Assembly: GCA_029378245.1 (NCBI GenBank)
Contig: JARKIF010000003.1
Location: 2,790,001-2,854,000 of the forward strand
DNA: 64,000 nucleotides
From: Roridomyces roridus
Taxonomy: Eukaryota > Basidiomycota > Agaricomycetes > Agaricales > Mycenaceae
Direction of reading: 5' to 3'
Made by a program: the position numbers and the translations under genes. Shown here piece after piece: positions 45,470 to 56,500 of this stretch (positions are counted from its first letter, which is position 1; each line of letters starts with the position of its first letter). Below the pieces are notes generated by a model. It had not been told where the DNA came from and ran no database searches. It saw only the letters and a program-made list of their open reading frames with translations.

Positions 45470-47318
45470 ATGCACGTTCACGTTCAGACTCACCCGAATT
45501 TCAACCCAGCGACTCTCGAATCGGTTCTGTCCATCATATCTTCCTCTCCGTCGCCCTGGACGCATGCCCATACCCTTGCACTGCACTCCGGAAAGCCAGC
45601 ACCCGAGGACCCAATCAAACAAAACACCTCCCTCGCCCACTTGGTGCGCGAACGCTGCATCACCCACGGATATTTTGCTGCTTGGAAGCTGCTGGCCGAC
45701 TTTGTTTCTCCAATCCTGCCTTCCGAGCTGATATCCGACGTCCTCAAGTGCATCGCTGTCTACAGCCGTATGCGCCAGACCGACGAGGATTCCCTGCGTC
45801 GACCCACAGACCTCTCCATGGCTGTTACGAGAGAGTTGACGCGAGACTCGATTTATTGCGTCGGCGCAAAGAGTCTCGGAGGCAAGGAGTGGGTCGGAAG
45901 CGAGGAGTATACGCCTGAAGCCCAACGGAAGTGGTCTGATACCAAGTTCGCGGTGATGAGCCCATGCTCGTCCTTCTCCTGGCTTGGTCCGCAGCACAAA
46001 ACGATTGCCAGGGAGGACCTGAATGCCTCCGACGCGTTGGCTCTTCTCGGTGAGTTTCTTTGGTTTTCAACTACCGAATATGAGCTGATACACCGCAGGA
46101 ACTGTCGATTACGACTATGACCGGGACGACGCGTACTCACCTGGCTTCGCGCACGCTATGGAGATCGGGAGATCGTATATTGCAGATGGCCCACGTCGCA
46201 TGCAGGCTTTCACGCTGGCTGCTTTCTTGAACCTCGACGTCCAGACTTATGTTCGTCAAATGCACGAGAACTGGGTGGCAGAGGAAAAGTCGAGGGTGAA
46301 CGATAGTCTACGCTGCGAAATATCGCCCACAGACTGGTTCGTTACGGTGGTGGCAGACTCCGGGAGCTTGGGTCCGTTCGGGTACGAGACGTCTGTCGAA
46401 TACAAGGACAGCAAGGGCGCGATGTTTGGAGCTTTATTCATGGGCCATTGCTTCGACCTCCTCTTCGACCGCATCTCCTCCAATGCGATGTCATCCGTCA
46501 AGTACCTCTCCGCAACTGGGGTCACTGAGCACGACGTCCACGCCGCTTTCGCTACGACCGTGGCAGACAGAACCGCGCGCAGGGTCCTTGAAGTGCGCGA
46601 CCTCGCGTTGTTTGGGGAAAATTCGGTCTTCTCCATGGGTGTTTGGGCGCCCTTCAACGGACGCTACAGGACGTGGGAGCGATTTGTCAAGTATATGCGC
46701 CAACTTGCACGCTCGAAGGATCCCAAGGCGGAGCGCGTTCTCGAGATGGCAAGCGAGCTTCGCGTCCTTCCAGAAGGTGACACGGCAGACGTCGAGGAGC
46801 TCTGGCACCGAGCTACGAGACCAGGCGTCGAGAAGACATTGATTCGTCGGGTAGCAGTCGTCCAAAAACCTTCGCCTGCCCTCGAGTTGATGCATCTTCA
46901 ACAACCAACACTTTGCAACGCATGCGGGCTTGGATTCCACACTGCTCTCGAGGCCTCCGAGACGGACCAAGTCCATGTAGCTGCAGAGCTCCCAGCAGCT
47001 CAAATCTCTTCGCCCGCCGTCGCACGCGCAGCAGCCTTTCGACGGGCAGCCATATTCGCTACGGAGCCCACCTGCTGCGACCCCTGCGCCTCCAGAATCG
47101 GTTGTTGGGCAGATTCGAGCGCGCATACGGTACTGACGGCGCTGATGAAGAGCGACCAGGACACTTCTGCGTCAGAGTGGATGCTCCAGTGCCACGGGGC
47201 GTGGGCTGTGACTACTTGGCCGGTGTCGGTGGCTACGGTATTGTCTGGGTTCGATTTGATTTGCTTTGCGACGCAGGAGAATGGGGCGATGGGGCAGCGG
47301 GATTTCGTGGATTGTTGA
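45470..47318 (+). CDS. Unrecognised ~600-residue protein
   Basis: MHVHVQTHPNFNPATLESVL opens a first exon that ends ALALLG. A 50-nt intron (GTGAGT...CGCAG) joins it to TVDYDYDRDDAYSPGFAHAM in a second long exon. The protein is mostly helical and soluble with no signal peptide. Near residue 475 a segment reads TLCNACGLGF, which resembles the second half of a GATA finger, but the first CxxC half is missing. The Cys-rich C-terminus (EPTCCDPCASRIGCW) is unusual. I do not recognise the family. Two long frames with a clean splice make a real gene likely. It borders the right arm of the segmental duplication. Confidence 0.68.
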
Positions 47319-47540
47319 CGAGGTGGAAGCTATAATAGACTTAATTTAGAAGAGATTTGAGATTTATTGTATAATCTTGCTTGTTTCCGCGAGTCTTGTG
47401 AAAATCCATCGCAAAGTCTCAGCTGCAACAGGAAAGTTTCCGGTCATGAGGGTGGGAGCAAAGTGGGACTGTCGACATCAGCGATAACGGCATGGGAACA
47501 AGCACGACCATCGTGAACGTCACTCTTGTCCCGAGCCACC

Positions 47541-49151
47541 ATGTCATCTCACGAACGAGTGCCCAACGAGGTGTGGCTGGAAGTTTTTGAGCTTCTTCCT
47601 CGGGACTCTCTCAAACACGTCCATGCCACCCACCGCATGTTCAGATCGACATCCCGGCCACTACTTTTCAGTCATCTGTTGTTTCGTCCATACTTTCGTG
47701 AAATCGACGAGCTGGGAGACCGCTTCGCTCTCCCTGATCCCGAGGTCGTTCAACGGACACTGGACCGCCTGGAATTTTGGTCATCCAACGAGATCGCCCC
47801 GCTGGTCAGGCAATGTACTATCAATCTACTTGGGGCCCGGTTCCATACGACGGCAGCCGACTCGGTCCTGCCGGAGCCCACCGAATCGCCTCACACCCTC
47901 ATGATCTCGTTCATGGACCACCTATCAAAGTTCACCGGCCTCAAAAAGCTGCGTGCGCATCACGCGCTTTTCACTCAGGCGGGAATTGTCAACCTCTGCC
48001 AATTACCACTGCTGAGAGAGGTCGTGACCAAAAGTTGCAATATAGTCCCTGGAGAGACCATCGACACCAGAAGTCTCCAATTACGCACAGCCAAGCTTCT
48101 TCATCGGGCGGACGTCGTTGCGGAAGAGGACAAAATGGGCGCTATATGGCTTTCAATCGTTGATCGAGAGAGCCTTCACGAATTTGAAGTGACGGGTAGG
48201 AGCTTTAGCGGCGCGGGATACACCATTTCCGAAGGCCCAGCGTTCCCCAATGTGCATCATTTGCAATTCAGCATCGACCTTTCCACCATGAATCGGAATC
48301 TCACCACTTTGTCGAAATTCCCGGCGGTACGCAAGGTCTGCCTCAGTGGATGGGGAGATTTCGAGTACGAGTCCACCGATGCACCTTTGCACCGTGCTCC
48401 CGATGTATTGCCTCTGTTGCAAGAGTACAGCGGAAGCTGCACGCCGTTGCACATGTTCCTTCCAAGGCCCACACTCACCTGCCTTTCCATCCACTGGTGC
48501 ACGCCTGACGAGTTGTCGTCCCAGCTCCGCGAGGAATATACACATATCACCTCGCTGGACGCGGGGCTCTCCAACCTGGACCAACAAACGCTCGACACCA
48601 TCTCAACCTTCTTGCCAGAGCTCACCGAGCTCCGCCTTCAGATATTCTACGATTTGGAAGATGACGACGTGGAGGATGGTTTCAACCCCAAGGTGTGTTG
48701 ATCTTGAGTCCATGGAGATGACTCACCTGAAAATCGGGTCCCCAGGCAACCAATTTCTTCTCCACGCTCGTAAATACGCCGGCACCCCAGCTCCCGCCGA
48801 ATCTCCGCCGTCTTGCGATTTCATGGGAGTTTGATTTCGAATTTTTGTCAGATGCCTTTGAAGATGCCCCGGTCGCTTCACCAGATAGCATACCCCACTT
48901 TCTCGCCATGCGAGATAAACTCAGGGAAAGGTGCCCGGCACTGACGACACTCTGGTTTGATGGGCGTGATTTTATGTTTTGGTGGCGGCTGCTCGACACT
49001 GGAGAGGAGATTGAACAAGAGAATAAAACGGAAGGGAGTGAGTCGACCTTGGGACACGATATTAATTCGCGCGCTGACTTGGTCTTAACTAGCTGAGAGC
49101 TACCGCCTACGCCGAAAGTTCCGGGATTTCTGGGCAGCACGGTCAAGCTAG
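47541..49151 (+). CDS. F-box protein with LRR-like repeats (F-box2', right arm)
   Basis: MSSHERVPNEVWLEVFELLP and RDSLKHVHATHRMFRSTSRP open the protein, which is close to F-box2 throughout (for example WGDFEYESTDAPL and LQIFYDLEDDDVEDGFN). Introns splice NPK to ATNFFSTLVNTPAPQLPPNL and NKTEG to TESYRLRRKFRDFWAARSS. The stop is TAG at 49149-49151. No break is visible, so this copy may be active. An ATG five codons earlier (47526) is also in frame. The terminal exon differs from F-box2 in sequence but keeps the FxDFW motif. Confidence 0.85.
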
Positions 49152-49518
49152 AGGAAGCAGTATGATGGACCCTGGCGAATGGTATTCTGGTAAATGAATT
49201 TTCTTGGTTATGAACGCGCTAACGTGTGCGACAACTAGCCAAAGAGAAGGATTGTCTGAGGATTTCTGGAAGAGAAGGTTATGGGTTCCTTGACCGTCGC
49301 GCTCGAGGATCGGACAACATTCTGGATCTGCGCCGACTGATGCAAGTTTTCTTGTGGGAATTTTCTTGGGAGAGTAGTCGTGCGCTTCGCAAGGTAATCT
49401 GTGTAAGTATAAGCTTCCGAAATACAGGCGTCGGGAATCCGCTCATTCTAACACGCATCATTTCCAACGAACATGCCATGCCGAACGATATACGGCATGA
49501 AACCAGAACCGCAACCCT

Positions 49519-50868
49519 CTACTCCTCGTCCCGCTTCCGAAAAATCCACCAGCCAGTCGCTGGCTGGACTGTATCCATCTTGCCAGCATCACCCGAAGAC
49601 GAACCCACCATCCCAACCACACCCGCAACCATCACACACGACCACTCGGGATCAGCGGCCTCCTGGTCGACCAACTTGACGGGGACGTGCACATATCCAA
49701 AGGGTATGTTCAGTGTTTCGACCATGTGGAACCGGGTTCCGTCCAAAACCAAGCTGTCTCCAGAGTGCCGGGGCATGCCGTATGTGTCCCAAAAGGCTGA
49801 CGCCGAGAGGGATTCCGGTGGGTCGACGTTCGGAGACTGAGGAAGTAGCGAATTTGCCAGGGATGAAGGAGAAGAGAATAAAGGCATCGACTTCTTAAGT
49901 GGTGGGCCAATCCACTTTCCCTCGGGGTCAAATACACAAAATGCGGTGATCCAACCCGCGTAGTAGTTCTGCCCGCTGCCGTGGGCGATGAAATCCGCCA
50001 CCTTGGACCAAAAGTCGATATTGTCCGCTGCGTTCGGGTTGTCGAATCCCCGAACGAAGCGCTTGATGACGGGCACCAGCAAGTGATACCATGCAATCGT
50101 CTCGATCCCATACTCTTTCAACTTCTCCAACCGTTGGAGAATATCCTCCCAGTCGGACTTCTTGCCCGCAAGCGTGACGCGCGGGATTCCACAGATGCTT
50201 GACTCGAAGACGTACTCGAAGTACGCTTTAAGTGTGGACATCATGACGATCGCGCCGACGGTCTTGTCTTTGAGCGTCGTCGTGGAGAAGCTGGGGAGAA
50301 CCCACGCGCGGAGGGTGGGGTCTACGACGTTCTCCTCCAATTTATCGACCATCTGACGGGAGAGGTCGGCAAAGTCCATCTCCTCGCGCTTTTTGCGAGT
50401 GAAAATCCGCAGCTCCTTCTTCCCGTCGTGCGCGACAAAGTTGGCGCGCAGAAGCTCTGCGTTGGCGTTGACGAAGAAGTTGAACTGGGTGAGGATATCG
50501 ATCCAGACATCGTCTGGGCGGATGACGAGGTTGTGATGTGTATTGTATGCCGAGATTATCGTGGTAACGAAGCCGTTGGGGGTCGGGAAGATGTTGGTAA
50601 ACGTCGGGGGTCCTTTTTGACCCGTTTCCTGTGCCTGGGGAGGTGGTTTGGACTTCGTGAACGGGTTGAGTTTAGAGAGGCGTTTCTTCACCGAGGTTTC
50701 CGCCTTCAATGGCAGGCTCTCGGCCTGGGAGAAGGAGGACCCCAGGACGACGCTGGCGGTCGCATATTGGTTGGGGCATGCGCGAGCGAGAAGATCCTCG
50801 GCTGTGAAAGGCCCTTGTGGGGTCAGCCGGTTCGAAGGATGGTTGGCGACAGTGAATGAGACGGGCAT
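49519..50868 (-). CDS. DUF4419-domain protein (right arm)
   Basis: An open frame starting MPVSFTVANHPSNRLTPQGP, chosen because it aligns with the left-arm start MPVLFTVAKHPSNQVTPQGP; an earlier Met at 50919 is in frame. Conserved blocks are as in the left copy (PDDVWIDILTQFNFFVNANA, ICGIPRVTLAGKKSDWEDIL, YYAGWITAFCVFDPEGKW). It has an extra 12-residue insertion PPPQAQETGQKG after LNPFTKSK. The frame is intact. It is divergent from F-box1' with 163 bp between starts. Family function is unknown. Confidence 0.88.
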   Translation of the reverse strand: MPVSFTVANHPSNRLTPQGPFTAEDLLARACPNQYATASVVLGSSFSQAESLPLKAETSVKKRLSKLNPFTKSKPPPQAQETGQKGPPTFTNIFPTPNGFVTTIISAYNTHHNLVIRPDDVWIDILTQFNFFVNANAELLRANFVAHDGKKELRIFTRKKREEMDFADLSRQMVDKLEENVVDPTLRAWVLPSFSTTTLKDKTVGAIVMMSTLKAYFEYVFESSICGIPRVTLAGKKSDWEDILQRLEKLKEYGIETIAWYHLLVPVIKRFVRGFDNPNAADNIDFWSKVADFIAHGSGQNYYAGWITAFCVFDPEGKWIGPPLKKSMPLFSSPSSLANSLLPQSPNVDPPESLSASAFWDTYGMPRHSGDSLVLDGTRFHMVETLNIPFGYVHVPVKLVDQEAADPEWSCVMVAGVVGMVGSSSGDAGKMDTVQPATGWWIFRKRDEE

Positions 50869-51031
50869 CCGGATGGCAATGGAAGACGAGTGAGGCCAAT
50901 CTTGCACTGCACGACACACAGCTTAAGTACAAAGCGGAACCATGGGGACCATTGCATGAGGGAGAAGCAGATCGGTTCGGATCACATCAGGAGTCCAACA
51001 CCCGTTTCATCAATTCTTGTCTCCTGCCACC

Positions 51032-52564
51032 ATGTCCTCCCACGAACGGGTCTCCAACGAACTTTGGATGGAAATTTTCCAGTTCCTCCCTCGCGACTCT
51101 TTGAAGCACGTCTATGCCACCGACAGAAAGTTCGCCACCATATCTCTGGCACTCCTCTTCAGCCATCTGGCCTTCGACGCCTACCATCTCGACCAGCCGC
51201 GAGAATACATCGCTCTCCGTGGAAACGGAGGCCTTGAACTTGAACTGGACCGTCTGCGATTCTGGACCTCGGACAAGATCGCCCCCTTTGTCCGGGAATG
51301 TACCATCGCCCCGCGGCGGCAGCACGCGTTGCAACTCGACTGCACCGATTTTCCCGACATTCTCATGACATCGCTCATGGACTCCCTGGGAAAATTCACC
51401 CGTCTCAAGAAACTCTCTGCACATCGAGTCAAGCTTACTCAAGCAGGAGTCACCCACTTGTGTCGGATACCCCTCCTGACGGAGACCGTGTTCGAACGGT
51501 GCGGAATCATCTCAGACGAGACCACCATCAACACCACAAATCTGGAACTGCGCACGACGAAGCTCGTTCATCGCAACAGCGTCGGATGACCGGAATCTGT
51601 GGCTCACCATCGTTCACCGTGGGCATCTCCGCGAGTTGGAAGCGACGGGGAGCGTCAGTGCCGTGAGCAACACGCTAGCTCACAGCGCAACGTTCCCCAA
51701 CGTCCACAAGTTACGTCTCTCCATGAACTTCTCCACCATGGCCCAGAACCTCGTCATTTTGGCTAAATTCCCGGTCGTCTGCGAGCTCCAGCTTGATGGA
51801 TGGGGAGAAATTGAATCCGGGCCCACCGAGAAGCCAGCCGTCCGCGCTTCGGATGTGTTGCCCCTGTTGAGGGAGTACCGTGGGACCTGCACGCCTCTGC
51901 ACCTCTTCCTCCCCAAACCCACATTGGAGCGCCTTGTCATCGACTTTTGTCCTCTCGAGGATTTGAGTTTCCAGCTCCGCGGGGAATACGGCCACATTAC
52001 GGCGCTTCAAGCGACCGTCCACGACCTGGACCGGAACAATGTCAGCACGATCTTCAGGTGCTTGCCTGCGCTGATCGAACTCCCCGTTATGGTATTGGCT
52101 GAGAGCGAGGATGGAGAATACCAGGACCTCAACCCCCGGGTCTGTCGACTCAATTGTTTTTCCTCCATATATCTTTCAGGCGACGGACTTCTTCTCCCAA
52201 CTGGAAGATACGCCGGGCTCCCGCCGACTCTCCAGCGCCTCGCCATTTCATGGCGGTTTCATTTCGATTCAGATGAGGATGAGGATACGCTAGTTGTCCT
52301 GCCGGAGATGATACCCGACTTTTTCGCGATGCGGGACAAGCTTGGGGAGAGATGTCCGGCGTTGAGGACGCTCTGGTTCGATGGGCATGATTTTCTGTTT
52401 AGGTGGCGTCAGTTGCTCGATAGAGAGGAGGTGCAGCAGGAGGAGAGCTATGAAGATAGTGAGTCTGCTTTCGAGATATTTTTTTTGACGCGCTAACGTG
52501 CTGGGAAACAGTCGAGACTGAGGGCTTGCGGGAAGAGTTGGAGGATTTCTGGGAGGGACGGTGA
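51032..52564 (+). pseudogene. F-box1' gene broken by an 8-nt deletion
   Basis: MSSHERVSNELWMEIFQFLP and RDSLKHVYATDRKF are an intact F-box. The frame stops after LVHRNSVG near 51588. Compared with the left copy, eight bases (TGGCCAAC) are missing between 51584 and 51585, so the downstream frame is shifted. The rest of the gene is otherwise preserved (DRNLWLTIVHRGHLRELEAT, WGEIESGPTEKP) with the terminal exon LREELEDFWEGR. No GT-AG intron at the deletion can restore the frame. If expressed, it would give only a truncated F-box fragment of about 185 residues. Confidence 0.82.
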
Positions 52565-52768
52565 TTTTGTTGACTTGATTCATTTCTTGCTTGTGAGACA
52601 TGCCAGATCATCTACTAGATACTAGACTACATACTAAGTACCAGTCGCGCGTCTTGAATCTAGCCAGCTTCCCTACGACCACTCTGTGAGAAACTCGATC
52701 ACGATACAGTTATTTGTTCCCTCTCTGTCTTGCACCACCTTGACCTTTTGCTTCCGAGTCTTTTCTTA

Positions 52769-52983
52769 CAGCTGAATGAAAAACGTTAGACACAAATCGA
52801 CATCGGGTTCACATTCGGGCCGAGGACCTCAGGCCGAAGAATGAGGGAGAGCGATGTCTCGGGGTCGTCATTGTGGAGCTGGATGCCACCGGCAGTGCCT
52901 GGCAAGGCTTGGAGCATCTTTGGGCCGCACTGGGTCCTCACATCGACGATTTTTTTTTGTGTCTAACGTTTTTCATTCAGCTG
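52769..52983. mobile_element. MITE, Tc1/mariner (Stowaway-like), perfect 28-bp TIRs
   Basis: The ends are perfect 28-bp inverted repeats beginning CAGCTGAATGAAAAACGTTA. TA flanks both ends (52767-52768 and 52984-52985), the Tc1/mariner target duplication. The 215-bp body has no transposase frame and a T-run next to the right repeat. Perfect TIRs suggest recent movement. It lies between F-box1' and DUF6535' in the right arm and has no counterpart in the left arm. Confidence 0.85.
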
Positions 52984-53040
52984 TAATCGACTCATTCGTG
53001 GCCAGCAGTCGCCGTGGGCTGGTAAGGCGGCGGAGCCTAA

Positions 53041-53451
53041 TTACGCCGTCTGCTGCTCCACATTCAAGATCTTGAGATCCAATTCGCGGATCCGCGCATA
53101 CACCGCCTTCAAAGCCACCGCCGCTACCGAATCAGCGTCGTCATCGTGTCCAGGGCCGTCTTGCGTGCAAGGCTGCAAATCGGATTCATGCTGGTGAGGA
53201 AACATTGATATCATCCCGCTGGTTGTCATGGGGACCCCGGACGCCCGCCGTCTGTACAGGCTTGGTACAGGCTGCGTGCTTCCTGCCCCCGTTGCTTCAC
53301 GCACTGTTCTCGGTGACGGCGAGTCTTTCCCTGCATCTGCTTCAAAGTCCTCGGATGGCCTGGGGGAAAACGGTGGAGCGGCTGAGCTCCCCAGCGGATC
53401 ACATCTCTCTTCATTGCGGGAGGAATAGAGGCGGCGGTATTCCTCCATCAT
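53041..53451 (-). CDS. Possible 136-residue protein, or fragment of an inserted gene
   Basis: MMEEYRRLYSSRNEERCDPL opens a frame with Ser/Pro-rich sequence, an acidic segment GPGHDDDADSVAAVA and a helical end ARIRELDLKILNVEQQ. It is absent from the equivalent left-arm interval, which is only about 230 bp. It may be a gene fragment brought with the insertion that carries the nearby MITE. Family not recognised. Confidence 0.3.
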   Translation of the reverse strand: MMEEYRRLYSSRNEERCDPLGSSAAPPFSPRPSEDFEADAGKDSPSPRTVREATGAGSTQPVPSLYRRRASGVPMTTSGMISMFPHQHESDLQPCTQDGPGHDDDADSVAAVALKAVYARIRELDLKILNVEQQTA

Positions 53452-53598
53452 GACCCTTTCCTGGGCCTATCTTGTGTTGGATCATTCTGGTACATGCGTG
53501 GAATGTTCAATTATAGTCCTGAGACCGGGAATATTAATGGCTGATACATAGATGCATGGTAGTCAAGGCTTCGAGCGTCCATTCCCCAGAGCCTCCTC

Positions 53599-56500
53599 AT
53601 GTCCGACCCAGAGAAGAGCCCCGGAAGCCAGCACAGTGCGTCTATGGTTATCTACGCCATCCAAGTCTGAACATCCCACCACAGAGGCTATTGACCCCGT
53701 GGAAGAAGCTGCAGCGTCTAAGCTTTGGTCCGTTTATGTCTCTGAAGCGGAGAAGTACGATAAAGCGTTGGTCGAGAGCTGGAAGAATGACATGGAAGGG
53801 ATTCTCATATTTGTGCGACATAACCTCACTTCCAACACCCCAATTATTGACTATCTTTCTCCCAGGCTGGCCTCTTCTCGACCAGTTTAACAGCTTTTAT
53901 TATCGAAAGCTATCCGAGACTGGTTCCAGACTCGGGAGACGCTACGGTGCAGCTTCTCTCCCAAATCTCCCAGCAGCTTGCTGCCGCTGCGAATGGGAGC
54001 ACCTTCCAGCTGCCTGCGCCCCTGCCGCCATTCCGCCCGCCCGCGACATCCCTAATCTGTAACACGTTTTGGTTCACAAGTCTCGGTCTCAGCCTCTCGT
54101 GTGCCCTCATCGCTACGCTCGTCGAGCAATGGGCCCGCGAATTTCTTCACAAAGCGGACATGCGCTCTGCGCCCGGCGTTCGCGCCCGCATCTTCTCCTT
54201 TCTGTATTACGGATTGAAGGAATTCAACATGCACAAAGTCGTGGACATCATTCCGCTACTGCTGCATGTGTCCCTCTTCCTCTTCTTCGCCGGCCTCGTC
54301 GCATTCCTCATTCCTATCAACATCCCAATGGCTGCCGTTGCATCCTTTATGCTGGCTTGCCTCAGCGTGGTGTATTCTGCGGTCACGGTCCTCCCCTTGC
54401 ATTATCTCGAGTGCCCGTACCGCACGCCGCTCTCCGAGGCGTTTTGGGGTATATCAAGGGGACTCGCGAGAATTCTGAGGCGGCGGCGTATAGCCGACGA
54501 CTCAGTCTGGAGCGATGGCGAGGTGACTCTCGTTGAAGCCATGTCTCATGGGGCGACGGAGGACACGCAGGAACGCGACTATCGGGCCCTCGTCTGGACT
54601 GTCAAATCATTGGCAGATGAGACGGAGTTCGAGCCGTTTGCCGAGGCTATCCCAGACGTTCTCTGGGGTCCCAAATCCTCTCGTTTTGCGTACCGAACCC
54701 ATCTCAAGAATTTGGTGAATCATCCGGAACTGGAGATGTACCATCGTTTTCTGGATGTCTTTCGCAGTTGCGATACTGGGCTGCTACTTCCCGAGGCCTC
54801 AAAACGCCGCAGGATCACTTACTACAAGGCTTTGTGGGCCCTCGGTAGTGTGGGTGCATTGACTCCCACCGATCCGCGGCTTCTGGGTCTCTACGACTCA
54901 ACTGCTGAGGGAGACAAAGAGATCAAGGGCTATGCCATTTCTGCAAACGCCATGATAGAATGGTCCCTCTTATGCTCGGCCAAGAATTCCCTTTCTCAAA
55001 TCTCCGAGTTTCTTGCTCATGGAGTGGATCTTGAACCGGACCTTTGACCGCCGTCTTGGACCTCTCAGATCATACCTATTTCATCGGTCAGGCCCGTTGT
55101 CTTGCAACCGTAATTACAACACCGACGGTTTAAAACGTTTCGAGACCTACTCCTCACGGGAGTTGATTCCGATACTCGTGGAGGAATTCGAGAGCGTTCC
55201 CCGCCAGATTCTCATCTCATACATGACCGATTCGGTTTTCGTCGGCTCGGACTCTTCTACCTCATACCGATATCAGGAAACTGTGGATCTCCTTACCTCC
55301 AGCGTTACGCTCACCATCCTACCGTTGCTTTACCTCGACTGTCCGTATCGGACACCGCTCTCCGAGGCCTTCTGGAGTATGTCGAGAGGAATCACGAGAT
55401 TTCTGAGTCGGTATCGTATAGCTGACGACTCAGTCTGGAGCGATGGCGAGGTGACTCTCGTTGAAGCCATGTCTCATGCGGCGACGGAGGACACGGAGCA
55501 ACGCGACTATCGGGCCCTCGTCTGGACTGTCAAATCACTGGCGGATGACACCGAGTTCGAGCCCTTTGCCGAAGCTATCCCAGACGTTCTCTGGGGTCCT
55601 AAAAACCCTCGGTTGGCCTACCGAAGCCACTTCAAGAGTTTGATGGTTCATCCCGATCTGGAGATGCACCGTCGCTTTCTGGATCTCTTCCGCAGTTGCG
55701 ATACTGGGCTGCTGCTCCCTGAGGCCTCAAAACGCCGGAGGATCATTTACTACAAGGCTTTGTGGGCCCTTGGTGGTGCGGGTGCATTGACACCCACCGA
55801 TCCGCGGCTTCTGGGTCTCTTCGACCCCGCTGTTGAAGGAGACAAAGAAGTCAAGGGCTATGCCATTTCTGCAAATGCGATGGTTGAATGGTCCCTCATG
55901 TGCTCGGCCAAGCGTTCCCTTTCCCAACTCTCCGAGTTTCTTGCTCGGGACGACGGCGCAGTGGATCTTGACCCGGAGCTTGACCGGCGTCTTGGACCTG
56001 TCAAATCATACCTGTTTCATCAGTCAGGCCCGATGTCTCGTAATCACGGCCGCGACCTTATAGATCAATTCCAGTCCTACACCTCACGCGAGTTGATTCC
56101 GCAACTCATGGAGGAATTCGAGACCGTTCCCCGCCAAAATTTGATCTCATACATGACCGATTCGGTTTTTGTCGGCTCGGGCTCTTCTGCCTCATACCGA
56201 TATCAGGATACTGTGGATCTCCTTACCTCCAGCGTGGGGCCCCCCACCTATGACTGCATCCGGAGCATCGATTCTGCACTATCACGACTTGTAGAAGATT
56301 GCTATGACGAACTCGAGACCGCTGATTCCATCAACTGGGTCGATTCGGTGCTCACGGAATTGAGCTCCATGTTGAGACCGTCACAAACCGACTTGCATGA
56401 CGGTCCAGGGCCAATACCTGATGCAATCATCGAATATATATGCACGCGCAAATCCAACGACGCCCTCAAAATGCTTCTCCATCGCTACGACTTCCACAGC

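Noticed and set aside
46890..46945. GATA zinc finger
   Set aside because: Only LCNACGL is present; the required upstream CxxC half and the basic tail are missing.
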